From contig NZ_JBHUMY010000032.1 in NCBI RefSeq assembly GCF_042685365.1, forward strand, positions 140,263 through 204,262: a DNA stretch of 64,000 nt. The letters run 5' to 3'. The notes beneath the pieces are model-generated. The model was not told where the DNA came from and did not search any database. It worked only from the letters and a program-made list of their open reading frames with translations. The position numbers and the translations under genes were made by a program. This stretch comes from Paenibacillus_AP thailandensis (GTDB taxonomy: Bacteria > Bacillota > Bacilli > Paenibacillales > Paenibacillaceae). Below are positions 28,454-37,761 of the stretch, one piece after another; within the stretch, counting starts at the first letter, position 1; every line of letters begins with the position of its first letter.

Positions 28454-30054
28454 GAAATGAACTTTCCTTTCCTCAATTCTTCCTGAAGCGCCCGCAGCCG
28501 TCCGTGCTTCCGGATGAGGCCGTGCAAATAACGATCCCACACGCCCGTTTTTTTCAGCGTCTTATAAATCCTCTCCAGCTTCTTCAACTGCTTGACCGCC
28601 ATCCGGTAGCCCTGCCTGTTGCGCGCGGCGATCCATTCTTCGACGGATTGATGATAAAGCGGGATCAGGCAAGCCGGATCGGCTTTCGTTACTTGCTTAA
28701 CGTCCTGGATGTCCAGATCGTCCGGCCGCACGCCCAGCAGCAGCTGCAAATCCGCCCAATCTCCGTATTTTTCGGTCTGAAACCAATGCTCCGACAGCTC
28801 CGAATACGAATACGGGAGCAAATCGGTCATATAGCGGGACCATCTCTCGTTGTCCGGCTGCTCCATGTCCGCTCGTCTGCACAAGGTGACGAAGGAAGCG
28901 ATCTGCCGCGAATTGCGGCAGGGGAGGACATGCCTGTAAAGGAAAGCCATCCACTGCCCGAAAGCGTCCCAATCCCCCGCCTCGAGCCGCTGCGACGCGC
29001 AAGGATAAGCGACCGATTGAATCCGCTCAAACTCGGCTTGCTCCAAATGCCGAATCGCTTCCCGGTCTTCGCGTACGAAATAATGCAGCATCGCAATGAC
29101 GGTATGAATAAACGTCTTGTTTTTTTCCTGTCCTTCGCCGGCGGCCTCCAGCTCCATCGCGGCAAGCTCGCGCTCCCGCCACTCGGGAAGCTCCGACATT
29201 CTTTCGCATACCGCCATATATAAATAAGTCCACTCGAACAGCATCCGCTCCGGCCGAACCGCGCGGCTCTTCGCATATTCCTTCACGAAGTCGGCCCATG
29301 CCAGCTCGTCTGCGCCCATTTCCGCGGGTTCGAGCTCGAGCGACAACGTGTAATAATGCTCGACCCAAGGCTCGGCCATGCGGATAAACGACATTTCATG
29401 GTAATAGCGGCTGAACGTATCGGCCAGATGAATCGCTTTCTCCGCCTGATTTAACACGAAGGCGACCGAAAGCATCCAGTGCAGCCGCTGCAGCGGTTTG
29501 TCCCAATCCCGGGCCGCCCCTTTCAGCGTTTGAAGAACGGGCTGCAGCGCGTGCAGCGAATGATGGCATTTCTTCCATACGTCGCCGTGCTTTCCTTCCA
29601 TCCAGTCCAGCCATCCGGCCGGGTCGTTTGTCTCCGGCTTGGCTTGCCCGGCGAACGACGCGGCTTGCGGCGTCCCGGCATCGCTGCCGAACTCCGGCTC
29701 GAACCGGCCGTTCGAAATCAGCATTCTGGAATGCGCTTCCTCCGCAGCCTCGGACGAATAAGCCGCGGCCAGATAAGTGAAATAAGCGGCCGCCATATGC
29801 TTGCAAGGACCGCCTACGGGGCAGGTGCATTTGCTGTATTTGAATTGTCCGGCGTCGAGGCTGACCATGTACATTTCGCCGGAGCCCCGCACGCTTGCGA
29901 ACAACGTATCTCCGCTCAGAAGCTTTACGCCCATGACGCGATCGTTCAAATAATAATTCCAACCGCGCTCCACGGCCGCTTCCGTGACATTCTCCCGAAG
30001 GGAAGCTTCAAGCGTTCGTTCCAAAGATTTGTCAAGCTTAAGCAAGCCGCTCAC
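28450..30054 (-). CDS. ywqB: SWIM zinc-finger protein (YwqB type)
   Basis: 534 residues from GTG 30054; TTG 30045, placed after AGGTGA, is an equally good start. The SWIM motif is C76-x-C78-x5-C84-x-H86 (KCTCPVGGPCKHMAAAYF). The rest is helical. SWIM proteins bind DNA or protein partners; this one is translationally coupled to the SNF2 helicase and probably acts with it. Confidence 0.88.
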   Translation of the reverse strand: MSGLLKLDKSLERTLEASLRENVTEAAVERGWNYYLNDRVMGVKLLSGDTLFASVRGSGEMYMVSLDAGQFKYSKCTCPVGGPCKHMAAAYFTYLAAAYSSEAAEEAHSRMLISNGRFEPEFGSDAGTPQAASFAGQAKPETNDPAGWLDWMEGKHGDVWKKCHHSLHALQPVLQTLKGAARDWDKPLQRLHWMLSVAFVLNQAEKAIHLADTFSRYYHEMSFIRMAEPWVEHYYTLSLELEPAEMGADELAWADFVKEYAKSRAVRPERMLFEWTYLYMAVCERMSELPEWRERELAAMELEAAGEGQEKNKTFIHTVIAMLHYFVREDREAIRHLEQAEFERIQSVAYPCASQRLEAGDWDAFGQWMAFLYRHVLPCRNSRQIASFVTLCRRADMEQPDNERWSRYMTDLLPYSYSELSEHWFQTEKYGDWADLQLLLGVRPDDLDIQDVKQVTKADPACLIPLYHQSVEEWIAARNRQGYRMAVKQLKKLERIYKTLKKTGVWDRYLHGLIRKHGRLRALQEELRKGKFIS

Positions 30055-30187
30055 CTACCGTTCGTTTAACATTCTAATTATTATACCACATTTCGCTCCT
30101 CCTACGAGGTTTAGACCGCGGCGGATGGGATAACCTCAAGCGGGTCCCTTCAACAAAAAGCGGCCGTATTTAATGGCCGGTTTAAAT

Positions 30188-30231
30188 AAAAATCCCGCCG
30201 ATCGGCCGCAATCAACGGCCGATCGGCGGGA
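30188..30231 (-). terminator. terminator of the orphan kinase gene
   Basis: TCCCGCCGATCGGCC (30193-30207) pairs perfectly with GGCCGATCGGCGGGA (30217-30231), with TTTTT on the minus strand. Confidence 0.85.
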
Positions 30232-30248
30232 TCGGGCAATATAGACGA

Positions 30249-31997
30249 TTATAGCGGTATGTATACGACGAACTCCAGCGTATGTTCGGATACGGCGCGA
30301 ACGGCGATTTCGCCTTTGTAGCCGTCTACGATCGATTGCACGATCGACAGCCCCAAGCCTTGATGGCCGTCTTCCTTCGTCGTGTAGCCGGGGCAAAAAA
30401 CCGGAGCGGCCGCAACGGACTCAGCGTCCCGGCACCGGTTGCTCACCCGGAGCTCCAGCCGGCCTTCCCGCCGTATCCCCGATATGCCGACCTCTCTTTC
30501 CTCCTCCGGCATTTTACGGACTTCGTCGAACGCGTTATCGATCAGGTTGCCGATCACCCGGTTCAGATCGAACGTACGGGTTCCCATTTCCAGCTGTTCC
30601 AACCCTTCGAAGCTGCATATGAAGCGAATTTTGAAGGTTTCGGCCTGCGAGATTTTAGAGCGCACGAGAGCCGCCACCGCCGGGTTCCCGATATGGATAA
30701 TATCGTTCACCGCCCGGATTTCCCCGGTAAGCTCCTTCGTGTACGCAACGAGTTCCTCCGTCTTGTTCAATTCCGCAAGCGCATGAATCGTTTGGACATG
30801 GTTGATGAAGTCATGGCGCTGGCCGCGGATGGCCAGAAACATCTGGTTCATTTCTTCGGCATAGGCCGATTGCGTATCCCGCACCGCCTTCTCCTTCGAA
30901 TGCTTGTACACTTTCATGAAGCCAACTGCGATAACGATGCTTAGAAACGTAATGGCGATAATGATGAGCCCCATATTCAAAAACTGCTTGTTCAGCTCGT
31001 TTTGGATCATCCCGTAATCCGATACGAGAGCCAGCACGTAGCTGTCCATTTTGTTCCCGTTTTGATCGGTCATTTTGAGCAGATCGTTTTTGATTTTGAC
31101 CGGGATGAACATCTTATAGAGCCGCTCGCCGCCGATCCGCATTTCCTTGGCGACCGTTTCCCCCGTTGCATAAGCTTCGGCCACCAGCTTGGCGTCGTCG
31201 TCCGCTTTATAGCGATAGGAGCCGTAGGCGACCGGCTGTTGAAGAATATGAACCCGCTTTTCTCCGTTCTCGTTAATCGTTTCGATTTTCCCTTTGCCGA
31301 ACGTATGGGGATTCAATATCGAGATTTCCTTAAGCGAATCGTTGCGCTTCAGCGTTTCGCCGATTAACCGGCTTACGCCGGTGATGTCTTCGTATCGCTT
31401 CAGCCGGTCGTAACCGACAAAAGGATCGATGATGTAATTCGTCGTCCCGTCGTAACAATAACCCCATTTGTTGATGGAATCGACGTCCGTCGTGGCCGTC
31501 TCGTATGGACCTGTCCAGAAATTCGGCAGCGTTTGGCCGATCCAACCGGAAGTGACCGCTTGACGGTCAAACAGCTGGTTGAATATATCGAACCACGGCT
31601 TCATGTTTTTGGTGCCCTGGCCGATTTCGTTCGGATCGGACGACTTGTACAACACAATGTCGCCTTCCGTCCGCTTCATCAGCGTAATATGACTCACTCC
31701 GAGCTTGCCGCTAAGCTCCTCGAGCTGCCGGTTCGTCACCTTCTCCACGTCGGGATCCAGCGCGTACCGGGCCGCTATCGATGCGGCGCGGAGCTCGCGG
31801 CCGATCTGATCCTCGAAAAGAATCGACCCGTGCCGCGATTGCTCCAGCGAAAGCTCGATCTGCCCGGCGACCGAAGCCATCTCCTTCCTGAGCGATTGCT
31901 CCAGCACGCGTTTGGTCAGCAAGTAATAAGCCGAATTGTTCAATAAAATGATAACGACGATAACGCTGATCGCCGCCAGCCATATATTTCGTTGCAT
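30249..31997 (-). CDS. orphan Spo0B-type sensor histidine kinase
   Basis: 582 residues. TM1 about 5-28, a long extracytoplasmic sensor (about 30-335, dCache-like with WIGQTLPNFWTGPYE), TM2 about 342-362, then a short helical dimerisation region of the Spo0B/CitA type with His395 (RGQRHDFINHVQTIHAL). A GHKL ATPase follows (NLIDNAFDEV N box, GLGLSIVQSIVDGY G2 box). There is no response-regulator gene beside it: its neighbours are the TPR gene and a terminator. The partner must be encoded elsewhere. Confidence 0.85.
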   Translation of the reverse strand: MQRNIWLAAISVIVVIILLNNSAYYLLTKRVLEQSLRKEMASVAGQIELSLEQSRHGSILFEDQIGRELRAASIAARYALDPDVEKVTNRQLEELSGKLGVSHITLMKRTEGDIVLYKSSDPNEIGQGTKNMKPWFDIFNQLFDRQAVTSGWIGQTLPNFWTGPYETATTDVDSINKWGYCYDGTTNYIIDPFVGYDRLKRYEDITGVSRLIGETLKRNDSLKEISILNPHTFGKGKIETINENGEKRVHILQQPVAYGSYRYKADDDAKLVAEAYATGETVAKEMRIGGERLYKMFIPVKIKNDLLKMTDQNGNKMDSYVLALVSDYGMIQNELNKQFLNMGLIIIAITFLSIVIAVGFMKVYKHSKEKAVRDTQSAYAEEMNQMFLAIRGQRHDFINHVQTIHALAELNKTEELVAYTKELTGEIRAVNDIIHIGNPAVAALVRSKISQAETFKIRFICSFEGLEQLEMGTRTFDLNRVIGNLIDNAFDEVRKMPEEEREVGISGIRREGRLELRVSNRCRDAESVAAAPVFCPGYTTKEDGHQGLGLSIVQSIVDGYKGEIAVRAVSEHTLEFVVYIPL

Positions 31998-32045
31998 TCT
32001 ACCGTCATAGCTCCTCCGGAAATCAATGTGCGGCGATTGTCGTCC

Positions 32046-32723
32046 TCAGCCGAATGCCGATTTTACCCATAAGCGGATGGCGGAAGCGCGTTCGGTCTTT
32101 TTTTTGTAACGGGGAAGCAGCCTGTAAACGTTTAAGCCTTCCTTGACCGCCGCTTTAGCTTCTTTGCCGCGGCCCATCTGCTTGTAGATGGAAGCCAGCC
32201 GCAGATAGGCTTCGCAGGACGAAGACTGCATCCGCTGAAACGACTCCAATTCGTCCAGCGCTTTCGCCGCGTCGCGGCGGGCGTAATAAGCGGCCAGCCG
32301 CAAATGGGGTTCGCCGTATTTGACGCGGGGATTCAGCTCCAAAGCACGGCGGACCGCCGCCACTCCTTCTACCGGATTGCCGGTCTCCATCAGGCAAACG
32401 CCGAGATCGTCCGCATATTCCGCCGAATCGGTCATGACGGCCTCTAACGGTTCGAGCAGCTCCCGCGCTTGCCGATACTTCTTCCGCTCCATCAGCAAAC
32501 GGGCCAGCTCCAGCTTGGACGACACGTCGTTCGGAGACGAATCGATCCGTTTCTTTAATTTGCCGATTTGCCGCAGGCGCCGAAGCGGTTTTACAATGCT
32601 GGGCGTTAACCCGATAAACCGGCGTTCCAGCGCGTAGAACAAAACAAGAATAATGATGACGGACACAATCGGATTACCGGTCAAAAAATTGAGCAAAACA
32701 AACAGTATAAAAAATTTGCCCAT
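32046..32723 (-). CDS. membrane-anchored TPR protein
   Basis: 225 residues. Two hydrophobic stretches at the N terminus (about 3-14 and 18-32) are followed by a basic linker and TPR-like helical repeats (about 65-205; ELARLLMERKKYRQARELLE, YADDLGVCLMETGNPVEGVA, LRLASIYKQMGRGKEAKAAV). TPRs mediate protein contacts; the partner is unknown. It is 48 bases ahead of the orphan kinase on the same strand, so the two may be co-transcribed. Confidence 0.75.
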   Translation of the reverse strand: MGKFFILFVLLNFLTGNPIVSVIIILVLFYALERRFIGLTPSIVKPLRRLRQIGKLKKRIDSSPNDVSSKLELARLLMERKKYRQARELLEPLEAVMTDSAEYADDLGVCLMETGNPVEGVAAVRRALELNPRVKYGEPHLRLAAYYARRDAAKALDELESFQRMQSSSCEAYLRLASIYKQMGRGKEAKAAVKEGLNVYRLLPRYKKKTERASAIRLWVKSAFG

Positions 32724-32850
32724 TTTTCCTCCTTAAGCCCCAATAGTCTTATTATCGTTAATCATACCATAGACCTTTCCCGTCCACTATAAGCTCCTCG
32801 GCCCGCTCATTCATCATTTCAGACCGCACCGCCCGAATAGCCAGCCTCAA

Positions 32851-32865
32851 TTACAGGAATGATAA
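32851..32865. promoter_or_regulatory. possible PerR box before the catalase gene
   Basis: TTACAGGAATGATAA agrees with the Per box TTATAATNATTATAA at ten of fourteen defined positions. It lies 46 bases before the catalase start. PerR control of catalase is established in Bacillus; here it is inferred. Confidence 0.35.
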
Positions 32866-32910
32866 GGTAGGGGTTCCAACAAATTCAACGAGATAAAGGA
32901 GAATGAAAAG

Positions 32911-34521
32911 ATGACTCACAATCCCGATTTGCCGACCGGCTCCAAAGGTCCGCTTGCCGAAGGCGAAACGGAGCTGTCGCTGACGAACCGCCAAGGCCAT
33001 CCGATTACAGATAACCAGAACATTCGAACGGTCGGCAGCCGCGGACCGGCAACGCTCGAAAATTATCATTTTATCGAGAAAATATCCCACTTCGACCGGG
33101 AGCGCATCCCCGAGCGCGTCGTTCACGGCCGGGGCGCGGGCGCGCACGGTTATTTCGAGGCTTACGGCAAAGTCGGCGACGAGCCGATCGCGAAATATAC
33201 GCGGGCCAAGCTGTTTCAGGAAAAAGGCAAGCGCACGCCGGTATTCGTCCGCTTCTCGACCGTTATTCACGGCATCCATTCGCCGGAAACGCTGCGCGAT
33301 CCGCGCGGCTTCGCCACCAAATTTTATACCGAAGACGGCAACTGGGATCTGGTCGGCAACAATTTGAAAATTTTCTTCATTCGCGACGCGATGAAATTCC
33401 CGGACATGGTTCACGCGTTCAAGCCGGATCCGGTAACGAACCTGCAGGATATGGGGCGGTTTTTCGATTTTATCGCGAACACGCCGGAGGCGACCCATAT
33501 GATTACGTTCCTGTTCTCGCCTTGGGGCATTCCCGCCAACTACCGGCAGATGCAAGGGTCGGGCGTCAATACATACAAATGGGTGAACGCGCAAGGAGAA
33601 GCCGTTCTCGTCAAATACCACTGGGAACCGCTTCAAGGCATCCGCAACCTGACCCAGAAGGAAGCCGAAGAAATCCAGGGCAAAAATTTCAACCACGCCA
33701 CGCAGGATTTGTATGAAGCGATCGAAAGCGGGAACTTCCCGGAATGGGAGCTTTGCGTTCAAATCATGAGCGACGGCGACCACCCCGAGCTCGATTTCGA
33801 CCCGCTCGACGACACGAAGCTGTGGCCGGAGGATAAATTTCCGTTTCTTCCGGTCGGCAAAATGACGCTTAACAAAAACCCGGAAAACTATTTTGCGGAA
33901 GTGGAGCAAGCCGCCTTCGGAACCGGGGTGCTGGTGGACGGCCTCGATTTCTCCGACGACAAAATGCTGCAGGGCCGCACGTTCTCTTACTCCGACACGC
34001 AGCGTTACCGGGTAGGCACCAACTACTTGCAGCTGCCGATCAACGCGCCGAAAAAACATGTCGCGACCAACCAGCGGGACGGCCAGATGGCTTTCTACGT
34101 CGACATTGCGCCGGGCCAAAACCCGCACGTCAACTACGAGCCTTCCATCCTCGGCGGCCTGCAGGAGACCAAACGCGAAGGCAAGCCGCATGAGCCGGAA
34201 TACAACGCGAAGCTCGTTCGGGCCAAAATCGACCGGACCAACGATTTTGCCCAAGCGGGCGAAACGTACCGCAAGTTCGAGGAGTGGGAGCGCGAAGAGC
34301 TGATCCGCAATCTCGGGGACGGGCTGTCCGTTTGCACGCCGGCCGTACGCGAGAAGGTCATCGAATACTTGACGAAGGCCGACCCCGATTACGGCCGGCG
34401 CGTAACGGAAGCGGCGAAACAAGCGGCCGAAGCGAAAAACGCCGGGCATATCGGCACCCCGGCCGCTCGCCAAGGGATGGAAATCGCCGAAGAGCTCGGG
34501 CATAAGACGGACGGTTATTGA
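32911..34521 (+). CDS. katA: heme catalase (clade 3-like, KatA type)
   Basis: 536 residues; AAAGGAG lies 9 bases before the ATG. Distal His72 (RVVHGRGAGAHGYF), distal Asn in VGNNLKIFFIRD (150-151), and proximal heme ligand Tyr360 with Arg356 (RTFSYSDTQRYRVG) are all present, so it should be active in H2O2 dismutation. Slightly longer than the small-subunit catalases because of a C-terminal extension (EAAKQAAEAKNAGHIGTPAA). It stands alone and ends at a strong terminator. Confidence 0.96.
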   Translation: MTHNPDLPTGSKGPLAEGETELSLTNRQGHPITDNQNIRTVGSRGPATLENYHFIEKISHFDRERIPERVVHGRGAGAHGYFEAYGKVGDEPIAKYTRAKLFQEKGKRTPVFVRFSTVIHGIHSPETLRDPRGFATKFYTEDGNWDLVGNNLKIFFIRDAMKFPDMVHAFKPDPVTNLQDMGRFFDFIANTPEATHMITFLFSPWGIPANYRQMQGSGVNTYKWVNAQGEAVLVKYHWEPLQGIRNLTQKEAEEIQGKNFNHATQDLYEAIESGNFPEWELCVQIMSDGDHPELDFDPLDDTKLWPEDKFPFLPVGKMTLNKNPENYFAEVEQAAFGTGVLVDGLDFSDDKMLQGRTFSYSDTQRYRVGTNYLQLPINAPKKHVATNQRDGQMAFYVDIAPGQNPHVNYEPSILGGLQETKREGKPHEPEYNAKLVRAKIDRTNDFAQAGETYRKFEEWEREELIRNLGDGLSVCTPAVREKVIEYLTKADPDYGRRVTEAAKQAAEAKNAGHIGTPAARQGMEIAEELGHKTDGY

Positions 34522-34532
34522 GCTGCAAAACG

Positions 34533-34580
34533 AAGACCGAACCATTACGGCTTTCCGCAAGCCTCGGTTCGGTCTTTTTT
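34533..34580 (+). terminator. catalase terminator
   Basis: AAGACCGAACC (34533-34543) and GGTTCGGTCTT (34566-34576) followed by TTTT. Confidence 0.85.
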
Positions 34581-34600
34581 CCCCATTATTCTCCCCGCCA

Positions 34601-34633
34601 AAAATAACGGCAGCATTTCCGGGGCATGCTGCC
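34601..34633 (-). terminator. terminator of the interrupted response-regulator gene
   Basis: GGCAGCAT (34609-34616) pairs with ATGCTGCC (34626-34633), followed on the minus strand by GTTATTTTTGG. It lies about 100 bases after the stop of the response-regulator fragment. Confidence 0.6.
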
Positions 34634-34729
34634 TGCTGCTATAAGATATGGTCAAACTTACATCCGTCATCCTTATCTATCCGGAGAAGGCAAACGTACA
34701 AGCGAGCTATGAACGCGTGAGGCTGACCG

Positions 34730-34822
34730 TCAGATTTGGAGTTCCCCAAGCTTAATCAACTCGACAACCGCTTGTGAACGACCTTTAACGTTCAATTTTT
34801 GCATCACGTTCGTAGTGTATAT
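34730..34822 (-). pseudogene. 3' end of a LuxR/NarL-type response-regulator gene, cut by prophage integration
   Basis: The minus strand encodes the last 30 residues of a GerE HTH: YTTNVMQKLNVKGRSQAVVE then LIKLGELQI and a stop. This is the recognition helix and tail of NarL/FixJ regulators, where the usual context is V-K-x-Y-T-T-N. Upstream, an in-frame TGA (34823-34825) and unrelated sequence follow, just before the serine-integrase gene. The body of the gene is expected at the far prophage end (attR). Confidence 0.75.
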
Positions 34823-34858
34823 TCAAGCACACAATAAAATAACCGCCCAAATGGACGG
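34801..34858. other. prophage attachment site region (attL)
   Basis: The switch from conserved response-regulator codons to phage sequence falls at about 34813-34825, 35-45 bases beyond the integrase stop. Serine integrases use a short core, so the exact crossover cannot be placed without the other end. Confidence 0.55.
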
Positions 34859-36424
34859 TTAGACAAGTGGGGAAACGACCTCAACTTCCCCATCAGCTTT
34901 AATATCAATTCGATCAACCAGCTTTGCCAGTAACAAACGTGTCTTCTGAATATCCTTATCATATGATTCAATCTTTGTCAGCTCGTCCATTGCAATAATA
35001 GCATCGCGCTTGAGTCTGTCGGTATCAGCTCGTTCAGCCTCTTTTTTACGAATTTCCTTTATTTTCGATTCGGCATCTGATATTTCCTTCTCGTACTGCG
35101 CTTTCTCGAACTCATATTGGTTTGAGTCGATTTCATTGAGCATGTACTGACGCCTGATCTCGAATAACAGCTTACGGTTCGATTCAACCAGTGATTCAAG
35201 CTTCTTGATGTCTTTTGTGTTATTTTTCGTCTTTGAAATTGCACCCTTCACGAGTCTTTCCGATGACTCGATCGCTTCTATTCTTGCTTTAGTTCGTCTC
35301 AAAATTTCTTTGATTAAATCATCCCTGAAATCAAAGTATGGAATCCACTTCCCGTTCGAGCAACCATGTTCCCCCATCCTTCTCCTGCGCGAGCACATTA
35401 AGTAACGGTATTCCTTCCCCTTTCCCTTTACCTTTGACTGCATGGTAACCATTGCAGATCCACATTCAGAGCAAAAAATCATTTTTGCAAACACATTAAC
35501 GAATGCCCTGCGGCCGCCACGTCGCCCCATGCCGCCACCACGAATTGAACGAACCTCTTGGGCCCTATCAAAAAAATCCTGGCCAATTATTGCTGGATGA
35601 GTTTGAAATTCTGTTTTTTGCCACTCCTGCTTTGGCTTCTGAACAAGCTTCTTGCCGCGGTCCATGAGATCGTTAAGATCGTTATACACTTTCTTTACGG
35701 TATGCCGGCCGTATACATTAAAGCCCGTGTAGATTTCATTTTGCAAAATTCTTTGAATACTGGTTATTCCCCAGGTTCCACCCTTGTATGAAGGAATATC
35801 ATTTTCATTCAGCCAGTTGGTAATAGCCTTTTCTCCAAGGCCGCCGTTGACGTACTTATCAAAGATTTGCTTTACGATGTTAGCTTGCTCGGGAACGATT
35901 TCGAGTGTCTTTCTGCCGTCTACAACCACCTTTTTATAACCGTAAGGCGGGATGCTCCCGATATAATTCCCTTTCGCAGCCGATTGTCTTATTCCGCGCT
36001 TCGATGACGTTCCGATCTGCTCGCTCTGTTTCTGGTTTACCACTGATACGATACCAAATAGCATTTCGTTGTCATCGGTTCCGGAGTCGTAAAAGTCCTC
36101 TATCGAAATGACACGGACATTCAGAGCATTGACCAAAATCCTTTTCAAAGAAAGAGCATCCAAGGCATCTCGACTAAACCTCGAAAGTGAAGAAAAAAAG
36201 AGAGTATCAAACTCTCCTTTTTTCGCGTCTTCAATCATTCTTTGAACGTCGCTACGGGCAACAATGCTCGTAGCCGTATCGCGATCCTCGTAAAAATAAT
36301 CTATATCCATGTTCATGGTTTTGGCGTGGTCTTTGATAGCACCTTCTTGGTGTTCAGGGCTGTCTTTTTGAGATTCTTTCATCGTGGATACGCGGACATA
36401 TCCCCTTGCTCTTTTATTCCTCAT
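34859..36424 (-). CDS. int: large serine recombinase (phage integrase)
   Basis: 521 residues from ATG 36424 (GGGGGAAG upstream; an in-frame ATG lies 21 bases before). Resolvase catalytic domain 1-145 with nucleophile Ser13 (GYVRVST) and SSLSRFSRDALDAL. Recombinase domain about 165-290 (GYIGSIPPYGYKK...). Zinc ribbon at about 320-375 (CSECGSAMV ... CSRRRRMGEHGCSN). A long coiled coil about 390-490 (ESLVESNRKLLFEIRRQYML). It integrates the prophage between attP and attB; excision needs a directionality factor, not identified. It is the last gene before attL. Confidence 0.95.
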   Translation of the reverse strand: MRNKRARGYVRVSTMKESQKDSPEHQEGAIKDHAKTMNMDIDYFYEDRDTATSIVARSDVQRMIEDAKKGEFDTLFFSSLSRFSRDALDALSLKRILVNALNVRVISIEDFYDSGTDDNEMLFGIVSVVNQKQSEQIGTSSKRGIRQSAAKGNYIGSIPPYGYKKVVVDGRKTLEIVPEQANIVKQIFDKYVNGGLGEKAITNWLNENDIPSYKGGTWGITSIQRILQNEIYTGFNVYGRHTVKKVYNDLNDLMDRGKKLVQKPKQEWQKTEFQTHPAIIGQDFFDRAQEVRSIRGGGMGRRGGRRAFVNVFAKMIFCSECGSAMVTMQSKVKGKGKEYRYLMCSRRRRMGEHGCSNGKWIPYFDFRDDLIKEILRRTKARIEAIESSERLVKGAISKTKNNTKDIKKLESLVESNRKLLFEIRRQYMLNEIDSNQYEFEKAQYEKEISDAESKIKEIRKKEAERADTDRLKRDAIIAMDELTKIESYDKDIQKTRLLLAKLVDRIDIKADGEVEVVSPLV

Positions 36425-36668
36425 TACACGCTTCCCCCGAAACATAATAACTTGCGATCTCGTCCAAATTGTACACTGTGGCGTTATTTTTTTCTAGTAC
36501 CTTTTTTAGTTCTTCCTTCACCAATTCAATGATTGCTTCTCGGGGGTCTTTGCCGTTCGATACAAACTTGATTCTGTAAGGCTTCTTTTTTTCCATGGTA
36601 TCACCCGTTGTAAGTTTATGACGATGGCGTGTACCCTTTTCCAGCAATCTCATTTCCACCTCATTCAT
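36414..36668 (-). CDS. small protein preceding the integrase, unknown
   Basis: 84 residues if started at ATG 36668, which overlaps the Xpf-type stop; ATG 36653 or ATG 36596 (MEKKKPYRIKF) are alternatives. The longer open frame is a shadow of the Xpf gene. A helical charged segment (REAIIELVKEELKKVLEKN) ends with LDEIASYYVSGEACNEE. The 3' end overlaps the integrase start. Position next to a serine integrase would suit a recombination directionality factor, but no motif supports this. Confidence 0.55.
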   Translation of the reverse strand: MNEVEMRLLEKGTRHRHKLTTGDTMEKKKPYRIKFVSNGKDPREAIIELVKEELKKVLEKNNATVYNLDEIASYYVSGEACNEE

Positions 36669-37215
36669 CCTCCGACTCCCACAAAAACAGATTCCCGTAC
36701 AGCTCTTCCGATACTTTCTTTTGCGCCCGCTGGACCACCTTATCGACGCTGCCCTTGGATATCGCCAGCAGGCTCGCGATTTCGCTGTGCGGCAATCCTT
36801 GCCCGTGTGCCATCTCATATATTTCCCTCTCTTGCGGGCTGAGCCGGCATAAGGCTTGTTCGAGCTTGAATCGCTGTTCCTCGGTCAGCGTAGAGCCGCT
36901 GCGGGAATTGACCTTGCTCGCATAGCTCTGCAAAACCATCGGATCGACCAGCTTCTCCCGCTGGTACGCTGCGCGCCGCTCAATGCCACGTTTGTTCCCC
37001 GGCCGCCGCCCGGTATGTAGCCACTCGATCGCATAATGAACGTCGGAGATGGCCCCCTTAATGATTGGAGCATCGGCGCCGTCGGGCCCGCATTCTTTCA
37101 ACGCCTTACGCAGCTGCCAATACGTTTTTCGGTACGCTTGCTTCAGGTCCCGCAAATGGAGCATGAAGCCGCGGTCGTCCATCTCCGGAATCTTTTCGAT
37201 TTTCTTTGCACCCAC
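36661..37215 (-). CDS. Xpf/YqaQ-type positive control sigma-like factor
   Basis: 184 residues. N-terminal part shows the Xpf/YqaQ pattern (YRKTYWQLRKALKE, AISDVHYAIEWLHTGRRPGN, RGIERRAAYQREKL). The C-terminal part is a sigma region 4 HTH (CRLSPQEREIYEMAHGQGLP, HSEIASLLAISKGSVDKVVQ). In PBSX and related phages such proteins switch on late structural genes. It is near the 3' end of the early operon, the expected position. Confidence 0.85.
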   Translation of the reverse strand: MGAKKIEKIPEMDDRGFMLHLRDLKQAYRKTYWQLRKALKECGPDGADAPIIKGAISDVHYAIEWLHTGRRPGNKRGIERRAAYQREKLVDPMVLQSYASKVNSRSGSTLTEEQRFKLEQALCRLSPQEREIYEMAHGQGLPHSEIASLLAISKGSVDKVVQRAQKKVSEELYGNLFLWESEDE

Positions 37216-37272
37216 TGTGCTTCACGCTCCCTTTTGTGGGAAGCCCCGGGAGCCCGGGGCCCGCTTTGCTAT

Positions 37273-37758
37273 CTATTCCAGCCAGTCGCTGTCTGCCGCG
37301 TCCTCTTCCGGATCCACTTCTGCATCCTCGCCGGTGTAATCTTCGATCGCCAACTGGTTATCATCGTCCACATCAACCGTGCCATCCGGGTTGATCGTGC
37401 CGCGCTTACCTTCGCGGTACTCCTCTTGCCGCTCCCGGAATTCGTCAATACTCATTTGCGATTCCGTAATGGTCAGCTCCACATCCGTGCCGGCCAGCCG
37501 ATAGAATTCGTAGGAGTGGCGATTCGACGCCCCGCCGTTTACGATGAAGTCCAAAACGGTTTTCTTGGCGTCTTGGCTTTTCTTCACGAATTCAGCGGTC
37601 AACGGGTCTACCCCGCCGATCTGCAACTCGACCACTTCGCGGCAAAGCGTGTTCAGCTCCGGCCGCATTTCGTCCTCGCCTTTCACGTAAAATTGAACGA
37701 GTTCTTTCTTGCTGTCCTTCGTTTGCTTGTTAAAATGAGCTTTGATCGTTATTTGCAT
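37273..37758 (-). CDS. phage protein of unknown function
   Basis: 161 residues. The first 110 are a beta-rich domain (MQITIKAHFNKQTKDSKKEL); the C terminus is very acidic (EDYTGEDAEVDPEEDAADSD), as in single-strand-DNA-binding or DNA-mimic proteins, but no family was recognised. It is encoded directly after the HTH gene (three-base gap) in the early operon. Confidence 0.65.
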   Translation of the reverse strand: MQITIKAHFNKQTKDSKKELVQFYVKGEDEMRPELNTLCREVVELQIGGVDPLTAEFVKKSQDAKKTVLDFIVNGGASNRHSYEFYRLAGTDVELTITESQMSIDEFRERQEEYREGKRGTINPDGTVDVDDDNQLAIEDYTGEDAEVDPEEDAADSDWLE

Positions 37759-37761
37759 GGC

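Noticed and set aside
27149..28486. 445-codon open frame antisense to the SNF2 helicase gene
   Set aside because: No start signal or domain; codon shadow of a GC-rich gene.
32851..34560. 569-codon open frame antisense to catalase
   Set aside because: Arg-rich shadow; the plus-strand catalase has all catalytic residues.
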